In this document: positions 1 to 11,812 of the stretch, in pieces | How positions within the stretch are numbered: position 1 is the first letter of the stretch | How the letters are laid out: each line of letters opens with the position of its first letter | Source of the DNA: Pyrocephalus nanus | Lineage: Eukaryota > Chordata > Aves > Passeriformes > Tyrannidae | Direction of reading: 5' to 3' | NCBI GenBank assembly: GCA_038380795.1 | Contig: CM076266.1 | Location: forward strand, 37,895,425-37,959,424 | DNA: 64,000 bases | The notes under the pieces: generated by a model | Seen by the model: the letters and a program-made list of their open reading frames with translations, nothing else | Databases searched by the model: none | Told to the model about the DNA's origin: nothing | Program-made: the position numbers and the translations under genes

Positions 1-821
1 TCTTCATAATTCTTGAAAAAGCAAGTCACAGGAAGGAATTGTTTGGCAATAGCCAACAGCAAGTCCTTTTTTTTTTTAAGAACCGTCTTTTTTTTTTCAC
101 TAGATGCAGTAAATAAATATTTTTTTTTATTGAAAACTTAACGGTTTGCATATAAAATAACTTACATTGTGGCTACAAAGGTAGTTGAATCATGAATAAT
201 AAGAGAATGTTTTATTGTGATTTTATCATATATAGTGATCTATTAAAATTTTAAATTAATACTTTATGGAAAAAGGGAATATTTGTTCAATGAAGAAACA
301 ACATGATATGGATTTTTTTTTCCCTCGGACCTTCTAGTCTTTAGTTGATCAGAAGTGAATTTGTCCTGGGATTCAGGTTGCAGATTAAGTTTATAGGCAC
401 TTGTTCTAAGTGGAAAGCTGTTACAGCATGTTTACCTGATAGACTTAGTTAAAATAATATAGAATGTGTGTCCCTCATGTAAAGCTCCATTACTGTATTT
501 TGCTAACCCAATTTTATATTTTCTTGTATTCTGTCACACATTTTCAGAACTCAAGATGGGCACTTAACAGAAGTTCTAACAAAGTGTACATTTGTTTTAG
601 TTAATTACTGAAATATTTTAAATCTAAACAAACCCCATTATTTTGAAAAGAAATAAAATCTATGCTGGTAAATACTTGCTGTATGATTATTTGCATTTTG
701 TTTTGATGCTGTCTTGTACACACAGTATTAACCAAAACTTGTACTAAGTGGTCTCAGTTTTTAATTTGCTTGGTTTTCTACAGATTACCAGTGTATCTTG
801 CATAACCAAGCTTTTCAAAAG
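1..821. other. AT-rich non-coding stretch, UTR- or intron-like
   Basis: No open frame of note and no recognised repeat family. The stretch is AT-rich, with several T and A runs near 68-130. AATAAA hexamers lie at 112-117 and 652-657. The second is followed within about 60 bases by T/G-rich sequence, as downstream of a vertebrate poly(A) site, so part of this could be a 3'UTR on the + strand. AATAAA is common by chance in AT-rich DNA, and no upstream coding exon is visible. Confidence 0.3.
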
Positions 822-889
822 CTCTTGCTGAGAAAGGCAGATGGTAATATATTTGCGTATCATTTACCATCTCCTTGGTCTTGCAAGAG
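822..889 (+). ncRNA. Candidate pre-miRNA-like hairpin
   Basis: A 68-nt segment folds back on itself. Positions 839-847 pair perfectly with 864-872 (AGATGGTAA / TTACCATCT). A single-base bulge at 838 is followed by 834-837 with 873-876, a two-base bulge, 829-833 with 879-883 (including G-U pairs), a one-base bulge, and 822-827 with 884-889 (CTCTTG / CAAGAG). That gives about 24 pairs around a 16-nt loop, similar in size to an animal pre-miRNA. I do not recognise either arm as a known miRNA. Transcription is not shown, and a short inverted-repeat transposon remnant or chance are alternatives. Because it is an inverted repeat, the transcribed strand cannot be fixed. Confidence 0.25.
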
Positions 890-2600
890 TACAAGTACAC
901 ATTTGGCTTTATAAGTACTCGTTTTGATTTTGTTAGAACTATGCACATTTAGGCTCTAACCTGAACAATCATTTATGCATTTACAGTCCTGTTTTGATTG
1001 TATGATGGATCCTTTTATATGTGCACATTAGATTATCAAAATTTGGGACATGAATTAGCTCAATTCTATAAATGGTCAGAGAACTTGGATACTGTATTTT
1101 AACAAATTGGTAACATCATAACCACTGTGATGATGGAAAACACAGAAATGTGGAACCATAGTTGCAGATGTGTGGTTTTACCTTTGGTAACAAGATCATG
1201 TTACACCATTTTTTTTCTTATGGGACTCCTTCCTCATATAATACAAAGGATGGGTCTAGTCTTGTTACGAATTTGGGGTCAACTAGAGAAGGATGTTTTT
1301 CCCAGTAGGATCCTTGTTCATTTGGAAGTTTTATAATGAATGGATGAGGTAAGGAATTGTAGGAGTGTCCTGGTTAAGTTTGTAGCCTATCTATATGACT
1401 TTGAGATCTGGTTGGCGTCAGCCGGACTGCTGAGAGACACTTCCTTCTACTCTCTGCCCCAGCCTCGGGGCATTTGCAGTGAAAGTGTTTGCTGGTAACC
1501 CTGGGTGTACCTGTAATCCTGGGCTTAAAGGAAGCATAGTCATTTGTTTCCTGAAGACATTATATGCACATACAATTGTTGAGAGTCATGACAGAAGAGA
1601 ATATGCTCAGTGAGACCCAGTCTTCGAAGCTTTTGGCCTCTGAAATCATGAAGTCTCTGTTAAGTATGTGGAAACCTCGTTGTTACTTTTATGGTTCTCT
1701 CAGAGGCTTGTAGCTTAGGCTTCATGGGGTTCATTTCTCTTTCCTCAAAACCTCTCATGAAATTTTAAATTCTTACTCCAAAGCACAGGGTGCTCAAGTT
1801 GGAGGAGAGGCTGCCAGACTGCCATTTTGGCAAACCAATAAAGTGTTCTGTGGTCTCCTTCTTGGAGGAGAATTTTGGCTGAAATTAAACAAACAAACAA
1901 GCAAAAAACCAAAACCCCAGCATCAGGGCAGACAGCCAGCACATAAAGTTTTAGAGCAGGCAGTTAGTTTGGCAAAGTCAGAAACAACTTTTTAAATAAA
2001 TCCTATTATGGAAAGTGCCTTGAAAACTTCAATGATGTCCAATAACTGCAGCCAGTAATATGATTTATATTAGAATACATATTTTTTTTACTAATTCTAT
2101 GGGGAAATATTGTGTGACTGTATACCTATAGTGGTGATGGTATTCATGCTATCTATGGCTATTCTGCATGTGCATTTATTTATAATGTATCTTGTGCTTG
2201 GGGTATATTCCTGGTCTGTGGAAATTAAGCAAATACTAAAACTGTTGTCATTGCCAGAAACAGGTGTTGAAAACTGTAATTTGTTGAGCTGAACAGAAAG
2301 ATGGTAAAATTGATTGAATTTCCACAGTAATTACCTCTCAGTGCATACACACAAATTAGGTGCAGCAAATTAACAACATATTTTGTAAATGTCCCAAAGG
2401 GAAACTTGAGGTGACTTCTCTTTAAATTAGTTTGAATGTTAAGCCAGCCCTCCCATCATGCTTACTTTGGAAACTCACCTATATCAAGTGCATTTACTGA
2501 CTAACAGGAAAACATTGACAACCAATAAAAGTAGTGATGTGTTTTTAAAAAAATCCTCAGCAGCCTTCTGTCATTTATGATTCAGTTTAACCAGTCTTAA
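890..2600. other. Non-coding, no feature recognised
   Basis: Mostly AT-rich single-copy-like sequence. About 1390-1520 is less AT-rich but matches no family I recognise. A small CAAA-type A-rich stretch lies at about 1886-1918. Open frames are at most 69 codons and have no recognisable domain. Confidence 0.5.
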
Positions 2601-5600
2601 GCAACTATTTTTGGTGGTCGTTTAACAGAGGAGGCCTTCTATTAAAACCACTGAGTACTGTATTGCTTTAACTTTATTTATGGCTCTTACAAGCCTCAGG
2701 AGGAAGAGAAGGTATTCTGACCAAGTAAAAGTATTATATGTGGTAGTCTGGCTCTGCTTTGATCAGTGGGGATTTGGCCATTCAGTACAATACTGCCAAG
2801 ATCTCACAGTATGTGTTGAATGCCCATGTGATTACAGTGCAGATGTGGCCAAGATGCAGCTGTGGAGAAGCTCAAGCACAGTGCTCTGGCAGGGGTTGTG
2901 CCACATTGCTGGCATTAGGATTATGAGAAGTTGTGGTGGCTGTGAGAGGAAGGAGGCAGCACAAGCTGCTGAAGTTCATATTGCTGGTCTCCATCCCAGC
3001 TGTGTCCCACACTGGATGAGAGAGATGCTGAGGGGTAAAAAATAGCCGCTGTCTCTGTTTGCCTGAGAACAGAGCTACCTGTCTTTTCAGCTGTTTAAAT
3101 CTTAACAGCTTTTTGCCATGAGGAGATTTTATCAAATGGTTTATGGAACTGAAAGACTGGGGCCACCCCTGAAGCAAGCAGAGAAGGGCTTTGCCATCGT
3201 ACAAGGGTTACTGTATTTATGCAGTACATGTCTGTCTATGCTTTTAGTCTACCTGCTTGATTTATAAGACAAAATCTATCCAAGCACAAGTCTGGACCAG
3301 TAGTGATACCTGTAGCTTTTGACTGGTCATAGTCTTCTCCTCCCTCATATAAAAATAGATGTAATCCAGCTTTTCTCAGGAAAAGTTGAGAATATTGTCC
3401 TTACAAGACTGGCTAGTAAGTTGTGGAAACTCTGAAGCAGTTTGGAAACCTCTGCTTTGTTTCCTTGGTACACTGACACAACATGTGGAGCTAGATTTCT
3501 CTGCAGTATTTTAGACTTAAGGTTTACTAAGACCTTCTTGAAGTTTGGGGGACTTGTAGACTTCATGGACTTCAGTCTGAAATTCTTAGAACTCTTAGTG
3601 CAACTCTGGCAAAACTGAAAAATTATATTTCAGGAGTGGGAGAAGTTTACTTCAACATCTGCAAATTAGAATAAGCAGTTCTTCTGAAAAGCTCAAGCTT
3701 TCAATAACAAAAATGTCTTTACTGTTTTTGCAACACTGCAATGGATGTGTGGTCTTTAAAGGCTGCTGGCAGTTTTGAGATTTGCTGCTTTCTATTTGTG
3801 ATTTGTCACAACTTCTCCAGCCTTCTAGCACAATTACACATTAAATTTTTTTCAATAATAGCAGCCATTACAAAGTTTTCTTAGGGGGACAGAAAATGAG
3901 TATTTTTGTATGGTTGGTGTGTTCAATAGATGTATGAACTAGACATCCATATGGCAGTGATTTTTTTGGTTTTGGCATTCATCATGGATTGTAAGCACTT
4001 GGGGTAAATTGGAACAGGTGGATGAACCTTTCTAAAGTAGTAAATGTCTCATAACAACTACTGTGTAATTAAAAGCCGTCTGGCTCTTCTTGCATTTACA
4101 CCCAACTCTTCCTTTTGACCTTGACCCTGAGATGAGGTCTGGATTTTCATTTGAAGTAAGAATACCTCAGTCTGTTTCTTCATTTAGTTTTACTGAGCCT
4201 CCATTAGTGATGACAGACTTTGGTTTGTTAGAGTAAATGGTGTAAATGGAGATAATAAATGTGCTAACATACGTTTAATGAAGTTCACTGATTTCAAAAA
4301 GACTTGGAGGACTGGCCAAAACCAACTGAAATCCAACTGATAAAAAGATGTTTGCCTGTACCTGAAATGCTGCTACTCTGTGAAGAAATGCAAATATTGT
4401 TACACTACATTTCCGTCTTTATAGTATTTTTAGAAAATAAATTAATTGTATTTTTGTCTTGTTGAAATTCAAAGAAGAAAGCAGACAAGTAGAACAAAAG
4501 TAGTAGCCTTCTAATGCGGTCAAGCATAAGCTTTATCTGGCCAGAATCAAGTGTTGGTGCTATCTCCCAGTTTGAGATGCATGACAAAATGAGCTTGTAT
4601 TTATGCAGGCAACTTGGAGCACCAACAGCTGTAGGGAAGAAAGTGATGTGGGAAGTAACTTAAAGAATACTCCTTAAATTCTCTGAGCTGCCTGCTTTGT
4701 TCTGAGTCCCTTTTTCTAACTGGTTTAATGGCATTAACTGAGCTGTAGCCACTGGTTGCAGGCATACCTGAGCCAGCTGTAAGCTAGTGTGTTTGTGTAT
4801 CTGCAGCTACCCAGAGGCTTTCCTGGGTAAATACTGGGGCAGCAGTGCTGTGTAGACAGGCAGTTTGCAGTACCTAAACTGTCTGGTTTGTGGCTGCAAT
4901 AGTGGGTCATTTTTGCTTTCCAGTCATGTTATTCTGTGACTTAAGAGCCTGGAAGCTTTCAATGACCAATATTTAGTAGGCTAATGCATTTGATGTTGCA
5001 GCTGTTACCTGTTCTACAGCATCCTCTGGCAGTCTGTGCCCTGTTGCTTCTTCCTCTGTTTGTACAATTCCTAGGAGAAGTCCCCTCGGTGTTGTGTAAT
5101 TGTGTCAGGCAGCAGTCAGGCTGCAGTCCACAAAAAAGACTGAGTTAGTCACTCTTTGCTGATTGAAGCCGCAGCTTCAGACTCGGGGAGTTTAAGATAT
5201 GCTTAGATTCCTGTCCATTTCTGCTTAAAAGGTTCTCATACAAGCTCTACATTGTTTGAACCTATATATTGCAAGGCACCAGGAATCTGCAGTGTGTCAG
5301 TTGTTTGGGGTTTTTTTCCTGTATTTGACTATGTTGGAGCTACATTTGTTGTTCATGATCAAAAATAGCCAATTTCTGGTCCTTGTCAGGAGATGGAGAG
5401 AAAAACACCACTAAACAAATGGAGATTGGCAGGTCACGGGACCTGATGCCAACATGTTAGTCTCACTAAAAAGCCATTGGATCCTGCCCCCACCTCCTAT
5501 TGCTGTGACTTGTTTTCCTCTGCTTGTCCCTGGGTAGATAACTGTGTTAGCTTGTGTGGATGCAAATGGAGTCTCTGTGTTTAATAAAAGAGAAGTAAGC
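2601..5600. other. Non-coding, no feature recognised
   Basis: It contains a 121-codon open frame (2680-3045, + strand) and an overlapping 110-codon frame on the other strand. Neither resembles a known domain. There are no flanking splice signals or CpG-rich promoter, and the frame length is near what chance gives in 64 kb. About 4680-5200 is slightly less AT-rich. No repeat family is recognised. Confidence 0.45.
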
Positions 5601-8370
5601 AGCATCTTGTGCTGTGTGACCTAGTGGGTCTGTCAGGGAAAGGTGGTTCCTTGTAAAACAGATAAGGGAACCGCAATCTGCTCCCTCCGGCACCATGATA
5701 AAGATGGAGTCACTGAGTCTGCAGACATCTTTAGATACTACCAGTAAAGTCACAGCCGGCAGAATGCAGTTCCTGTCCCGCATCGCACCACCCAGCTCTG
5801 CTGTCTGAGCAATAAACATCACACCACCCTCTCCAAACTCTCCCTGGGGCTGCTTGTGGCTCTAGTTTTGGCAGCTTTGTCTGCCTTGGCCCTGGCTGCT
5901 TGGAATTCACTTCTGCACTTCCTCCCAAAAATTCCTTTTCCAGTGCTGTGCCCTAGCTGACTGTAAGGCCTTCAGTACGCCTGCTAATAAGATGTTAGGT
6001 CTTACTTGCTCTCCATGTGCTCCCAGTAGTGCCAGAAAGCACATAATGAATGTGTCTCCCTTGTTTCTTCCAGACTTAATAAGTAAACGGAGCTATAAAC
6101 AGTAAGCCAAAAGGATGGGAATGGCAGGCATTTATGGGGTAATAAGAATTTGTTCATTGAACTGATCGTTGTGCTACTTCGTGACTGTGGTATCTCAGCT
6201 TTTTTTCTGAGAGCAGGAGCAATGTGGGTTTCTTTTCATATGAAAAGGAGCCAAAAACTGGGTCTGTCCATTCACCTGTGTCTGTCATTTTAATACAATC
6301 ATTGTTTAAATTTACAGTAAAAATTAAAAATAGCCAGTTTTTGTATTACAATATAGCTGGTTTGCTTTGTTGCCTTTTTATTTTTTTTTTTAATTCAGTT
6401 TTCTACAAATGGATGCTCTAATCTGTTTGCTAGTATTTTACTTCCTTCTCCATCAGTGTGACAGCCTGCATCCTATAGGCTACATATAACATCTAAAATG
6501 ACATTCAAGAATCTATGAGAAACCCAAGTCTTAAGGTAACCCTGCCATGGTGCTGTTAATAACACATTGCAAACAATAAAGTAGTAAGTGGAAATAATGC
6601 ACTCATTTAGAAGTAATAAATCCTTTGATCTTTCTTTGAAGCACGGGTATATGCTTAAACTACCAATTCAGGGACAACCAGATGCCCATAAAGAATGGTT
6701 CTTCGCTTTGATAGAAAATCGCTGAGGCCTGCCCAGCAGCTCTGGTCTGTAAACAGATTAGTTAAGTGCTCATCAGCTCCGATTTGCATAGGTAGTTTTC
6801 CACACAAACCCTACTTCCAGCCTTAACGAGCTATTTACTTGCAGGAAAGCTACTGGGTTCCTTTTAGTTAGAAATCTCAGTAGAAAATTGCTTTGTGAGA
6901 AGGGGCAGAATCCCGACTTGGAAATAGCACTGTTCCTCTGCACAGATGTTAATAGCCTGGTGACTGGCAGTTTGGTGTGTTTGCTGAGCCTCTGTAGTGC
7001 ACAACTGTGGGAATTAGCAAAATAGCTCATACTTGGAAATCTGGAGAGCAGCTACTTCGCTCATTGGTGGCTTTCAGTGTTGGCTGGATAAAGAGGGGAG
7101 AGGATTGGGAAGCAGGCGCTTGAGTCTGTGGGAGAAGGACCTCAGAGCCGAAGTGTTCACTGAAGAGGATTTTGCTAGGCTGTAAAGTGCTCATCACCTT
7201 TGAAAAAAATAAATGCCATGTAGATGCTTGCTGGGTTTTGTGCAGATGTTGTGTTCCGACTGCAGACTGGTCACATGAACATTTTTCCCTGTGTAAACTA
7301 CTTTTGATCCCCACAGTTACTTTTGTCCAATACAAAGTGAGGTCAGTCTCAGCCACAAACACAGCAGATGGTGATATTCACCCTAGAGTATAGAAAAGCT
7401 ACAGTACCTTCAATGCCTTTTGCATTTTAAAGTGCATTGCTTCTCAACTGATTTCAGCCTGGCCAGCGGTTTGCTTTAGTTTGAATCCAGAAAGCAGTGA
7501 AACTGCTTTTTTCGACAGGGAGACAAATATGTCAAAAGGGGGAGAAAAACACAAAGTCTTCCTGAAACCAACCGTGAGCAGTTTCAGTGCAAACCTGCTG
7601 CAGCTGAAAATGTCTTAAAAATTGTAGACTACATTCTTTCTATATTAATGACCTCACAAACTTTAGGGTGACAGGTCTACAAATAAGGGTATAATGTAGA
7701 TATGTGTGTTTTGAGACAGAATACTGGCGTTAGACACAGGAAAGTAAATAGTGCAGTTCTGTCTTGCCCTAGTAACAGTGAAAAGTGTTATGAATCTGTG
7801 TTTTCAGTGCTTACACTATTTCCACTTTGCGTTCCCTTTTGCTTGGAAAGTAAACTTAGATTAGTGCCTTTGGGCCTGAAAACACAGGGTGAAAGGCTAG
7901 ACTGAGGAAAATGTACACTGTTTTCACAGACAAACTAAATATAGTTATAAATTCATCCCTATAGTTTGGTTTTCATCATTTATTTCATCAGCCAGATGCT
8001 AGTTGTTCACATAGGCTATGATAAGAACATTACTCAAAGACTTCCTCAGAAACTAAAATCGGTATTATTACAGGGCACTCTGCATTAGCCCATCAACCGT
8101 CTGCCTTTGAAGGCTTGTGTTCAGCCCTCAGTTTTATAGTGCCAAGATTCAAATATGGGATTGCTAGAGGAAATCAATTACTAGTAAATTTAGAACAAAG
8201 GGAAGAACCTGCAATTTCACAGCATGTAAAACACCTTTCGGAATTCTTTGCTCTCTTCTTGGAAACCAGTGTGTTAAATTCTTGGAATTATTTTAAAGGT
8301 CTTGGTAAAATACATAGCTATCCAAAAAGCCATAATAAAACGTTAAGCTGGCAGAAAATTATTTTATCTC
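5601..8370. other. Non-coding, no feature recognised
   Basis: 5640-5960 is less AT-rich than its surroundings and holds three overlapping short minus-strand frames, none recognisable. 6639-6680 faintly resembles an old amniote repeat motif but too weakly to call. Elsewhere it is ordinary AT-rich DNA. Confidence 0.45.
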
Positions 8371-9760
8371 TAGCCACTTTAGACCATATCTATTTGACAT
8401 TCATTGCAAAGCACTGCAGGGCTTGCTTTTCTGATGCCCTGAGTGGTGAGGATGGCTGCAGGCAAAGAGTGGAAGCGGAAGGGACAAAGCTGTGATCCAA
8501 GGGGAGACACTGTTGGTTGCTGTGCCTGACCCCTGAGATCTACAGCTACTGCCTCCTTCCCTTCAACTCCTGTCAACCACCTGTGTCCAAACAGGGCAGC
8601 AGCAGGCTCAGGGACCCACATGGCTTCACACATCAGCTGTCCCACAAATCCAGCAGTACCTGCATCTTTCTGAACTTCCTGTAACCATCTTCTGTCTTCA
8701 GCCACTTCTTGGGTGCCTACATCTGCTCATAGTGCTTCATGTCACCTCAAAGGTGGACAAAGAAGCATCTTCAGTTTATTATGTATAAACCTGACCTTTC
8801 TGTTGATGCTCTTGCTGCTGCTTCTCAGTTCTCCCTGACACTTGTCTTTTATTGCCTCCAGATCACTGTCTGTAAAATGTGTCTCTCACCTACCTACTCC
8901 CATAGCCCCTCTGTCGTATGGTCTTCTCCTCATTTATGCCATCACATGTGGATGTGCATGCCTTTCTCTGCCCCAAAGCACCACCCACTGAGGTCCTTCT
9001 CACTCATCCCTTCAGGCAGCATACGAAGCTACGTCAGCCATTGCTCCAGTTTCACAGACTTTTTCCTTGTTAACTAGGGTGGTTTGTCTCCCATGACTCT
9101 CATGCTCTATTTGAACTGCACTTTTTTTTCTTACAGCTTTGCAACCCCTGATGCCCACAGAGGTGGCATTATACAGGCTCTACAGTTGGTTTGAAGACTG
9201 ATTCCCAAATCACTCTTCAAGTCTTTAAGGAGGTTGGATTTTATGTCACCACATTCACTCTCGTTTTCACATCTTAGATCTTACTCCTGCTCCCTGAATT
9301 GGCTTTTTGAGAAAATTAGCATCAAGTGTCCTCTTGCCTCTTCTTCAAAAACAGCTGCATCAATACCTGTCTCTAAGGCTCTGCCTAAACCACTGATGTA
9401 GTCCAGAGTGGGAACCTGCTTTACAGCATGTTTTCTGACCATACCTATTTGCCATACTTGCATGCACATTGCAGAGAGATCCCAGAGTATGTAGGTGGGC
9501 TTTCCTTAAAATGAGGCAAAAGAGCGGGATGGTGGTCCAGGTCTGTCTCAGGCACTCTGACTTGCTCATGGGCCTTCTGTGCACCAGAACAGACTGCAGC
9601 CAGTCAGGGGAAAGCTTCAGATATAGAACAGGTACAATGTGGGCATTGGCTCCTCAAAACCAACTGTGCATTTTTCCAGATTTGCTCCTACTGTGCTGCT
9701 GGTGTAGGCAGATCCTGTACATCCTTTCAGCAGATCTGATTTTTCACTGATGCTGTAAAC
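8371..9760. other. C+T-skewed block, origin unknown
   Basis: From about 8500 to 9330 the + strand is rich in C and T and poor in G, unlike neighbouring sequence. Short open frames on both strands (112 codons + at 8739-9077; 108 codons - at 8379-8705) show no domain I recognise. The change in composition suggests an inserted element or an old non-coding retrocopy, but I see no terminal repeats, poly(A) tail or target duplication. Origin unassigned. Confidence 0.3.
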
Positions 9761-10829
9761 CTATGTTTGTTATTTAAATGTTTGAAGACTATCTGTGCCA
9801 CACCAGATCAACGTGAGATTGCAACCCTTAGCCTTCCACTATCCTCTTCTTACTGACTTTGATTTTGTACCGAAGCACATTCATGGACTTCTACAGGAAT
9901 TCTCCTTATGTCATCCAAAGTGAGATCCACATAAAAATGTATCTTCTGTTTGGTGAAGTGTCATGTCTGTGACCATATTTTGCATTTTGTAAATGCTCAC
10001 TCTGGGAAGCATCCTGATACTGGCCTAGAAAGTTGTTTTTCTAATATAGGAGTGGCAATACTCAGTAGGCTTTGTATTCTTATGGAGCTAACCAGGTAAT
10101 TATTGTGGAAACAAGATATATTAACTTGATTTTAAAACTTTTCTCTGCGAGACATTGTTTTTATGACCCTGGATTTTAAAAGATTTTTAAATACATTTGC
10201 ATTCATGAAAAATGTATTTTAGCAACATAGTGGCTGACAATCCCGCTCATTGTAAGGAATTCCTTTGATGGTGAGCTACAAAGTCCTTGGTAGCCCTGGT
10301 AGAAACAGAGGGTTTCTAACACATTATTCTCCCCTTCGTTTTATTTATTTCATTTATTTGAAAGCTTTCCTTCCCAAAAGCCACAAAGGAAGAATAGGAA
10401 CCTGTCATCAATGTGGAGGTGACTTTTCCACTTCCTTCTCTCTCATCTAGTTGTTAACAGTAATTTACAGTTGCTCAGTTACATTGAGAGGGCTGTGATC
10501 TTTCTACCTAAAGTAATAAAAATCAGTGTGTGGGTCTTATTAATTTACTGCTTGCCATAAAGCCTAACAAATTGTACTGTACTAAAAAAATATTACCAAA
10601 GTATTTACTAAAAAAATCATATGATATTTAAAGTAATTCTGCTTCTTGTGGACTTCCCTACCTCTGTGGGGAAAATGCTCATCAGCTGTGCTGTATGGCA
10701 GACCTTAGAAGTATTGTGCTTTTTCTGAAAAACTGCAGCAGATGTTTTTGATGGATGCAGACATCTTTATTTCCATCTTGACTTGAGTTATGCCACTTGG
10801 ATGTAATTCTACCTTAAGCAAGTAAAAAA
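9761..10829. other. Non-coding, no feature recognised
   Basis: AT-rich sequence with only short chance frames (up to 61 codons). No repeat family or RNA gene is seen. Confidence 0.5.
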
Positions 10830-10878
10830 ATCTGAGTGCTTCTGAAATCAATGGAAATTTTACCAGTTATTTCAGCAC
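10830..10878 (+). repeat. Possible ancient amniote repeat scrap
   Basis: The segment reads like a decayed 'gaagtcaatgg...ccattgacttc' module, a palindromic phrase common in old amniote interspersed repeats: here 'gaaatcaatggaaatttt' followed by 'ccagttatttcag'. It is short and diverged, so the assignment rests on motif recall only. The family is not named. Confidence 0.25.
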
Positions 10879-10902
10879 AACAGGACTTTTTCTCCCATGT
10901 TA

Positions 10903-10917
10903 TTTTTTTTTTTTTTT
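10903..10917. repeat. Poly(T) run, 15 bases
   Basis: Uninterrupted T15 in AT-rich DNA. It is not associated with a recognisable retroposed sequence on either side. Confidence 0.9.
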
Positions 10918-11360
10918 GGCACTATTCGAATTGAAATGTGTCTCTTCAAGTTCAAAAAAGTGACAGGTCATTTTTAAAGATCAGATTGTATCATTAAACC
11001 AAATAATTTTGCAAGAAATAGTGAATACAAAGAGTGAAGCTGACTTCTGATTTATATTACATTTTTTGTATTATATCACTATTATTACGATATATATGAC
11101 AGGATCTCTCAAAAATTATCAGCAGGGAACATTGTCTGGACTTGAAAGTTAATATCATTACATTTGTTGATGAAAGGTAGCCAAATATTAAATAGCTAGT
11201 GGTCAGGAATTAGGGTGTCACAATTAGGAGCATGGACTGTTTAACATTTTCATAAATGAAGTGGAAAACCAGGACAACCCATTGTTGAAAGTTGCAGCCA
11301 GTGCTAGGCTGAGTAGCCATCTGTCATCCCTGTGGCTCCAGGTATGTGAAGCATCTCAAA

Positions 11361-11812
11361 ACTCCAGGATGATTGAGGTAGGAAGGGACCTATGCAGGTT
11401 GTCTCATCCAACTCCCCTGCTCAGTCAGAGCCATCTACAGCCAGTTGCCCAGGAGCATGTCCAGATGGCTTTTGGACATCTCCAAGGATAGAGACTCCAC
11501 TTCCTGGGAAACTGTGCCAGTTCTCAGTAGAAACAAGTTTTCCTGGTGTTCAGAGTGTTCTGTGTTTTAGTTTGTGCTTCTGGTCCTGTCACTGGGCACC
11601 AGCAAAAAGAGCCAAGAAGCTCCATCATCTTTGCACCCTCCCTTCAGATACATACATACATTCATAAGATCTTTGTTCAATCCCCACTCCAGGCTGAACA
11701 CTCGCAGCTTGCTCAGCCTTTCCTTAGAGAAGAGATGCTCCAGTCCCTTCATCATCTTCATGGCCCTTTGTTGGATTCTTTTCGGTATGTTTTTTGTCAT
11801 GTACAGAAGTAC
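11361..11812 (-). mobile_element. CR1 LINE 3' fragment, antisense
   Basis: On the + strand this reads as the reverse complement of a CR1 3' end: 'ggtaggaagggacc', 'catccaactcccctgctc', 'tccaaggatagagactccac', 'caggctgaacactcgcagc', and 'ttccttagagaagagatgctccag' split over nearby positions. The element itself therefore lies on the minus strand, truncated at its 5' end and diverged. Its 3' tail lies at the low-coordinate side near 11361. A 144-codon + strand frame (11546-11980) overlaps it and is an antisense artefact. CR1 is the dominant avian and reptilian LINE; no intact reverse transcriptase is present. Confidence 0.9.

Noticed and set aside
2680..3045. 121-codon + strand frame
   Set aside because: No recognisable domain, no splice or promoter context, and length compatible with chance; an overlapping frame exists on the other strand.
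6639..6680. 'gcacgggtatatgcttaaac' as an old amniote repeat
   Set aside because: Too short and too diverged for a call.
8867..8925. 'ctgtctgtaaaatgtg...cctacctactc' resembling the MIR core
   Set aside because: It lies inside a C+T-rich block where such matches are likely by chance; no head or tail follows.
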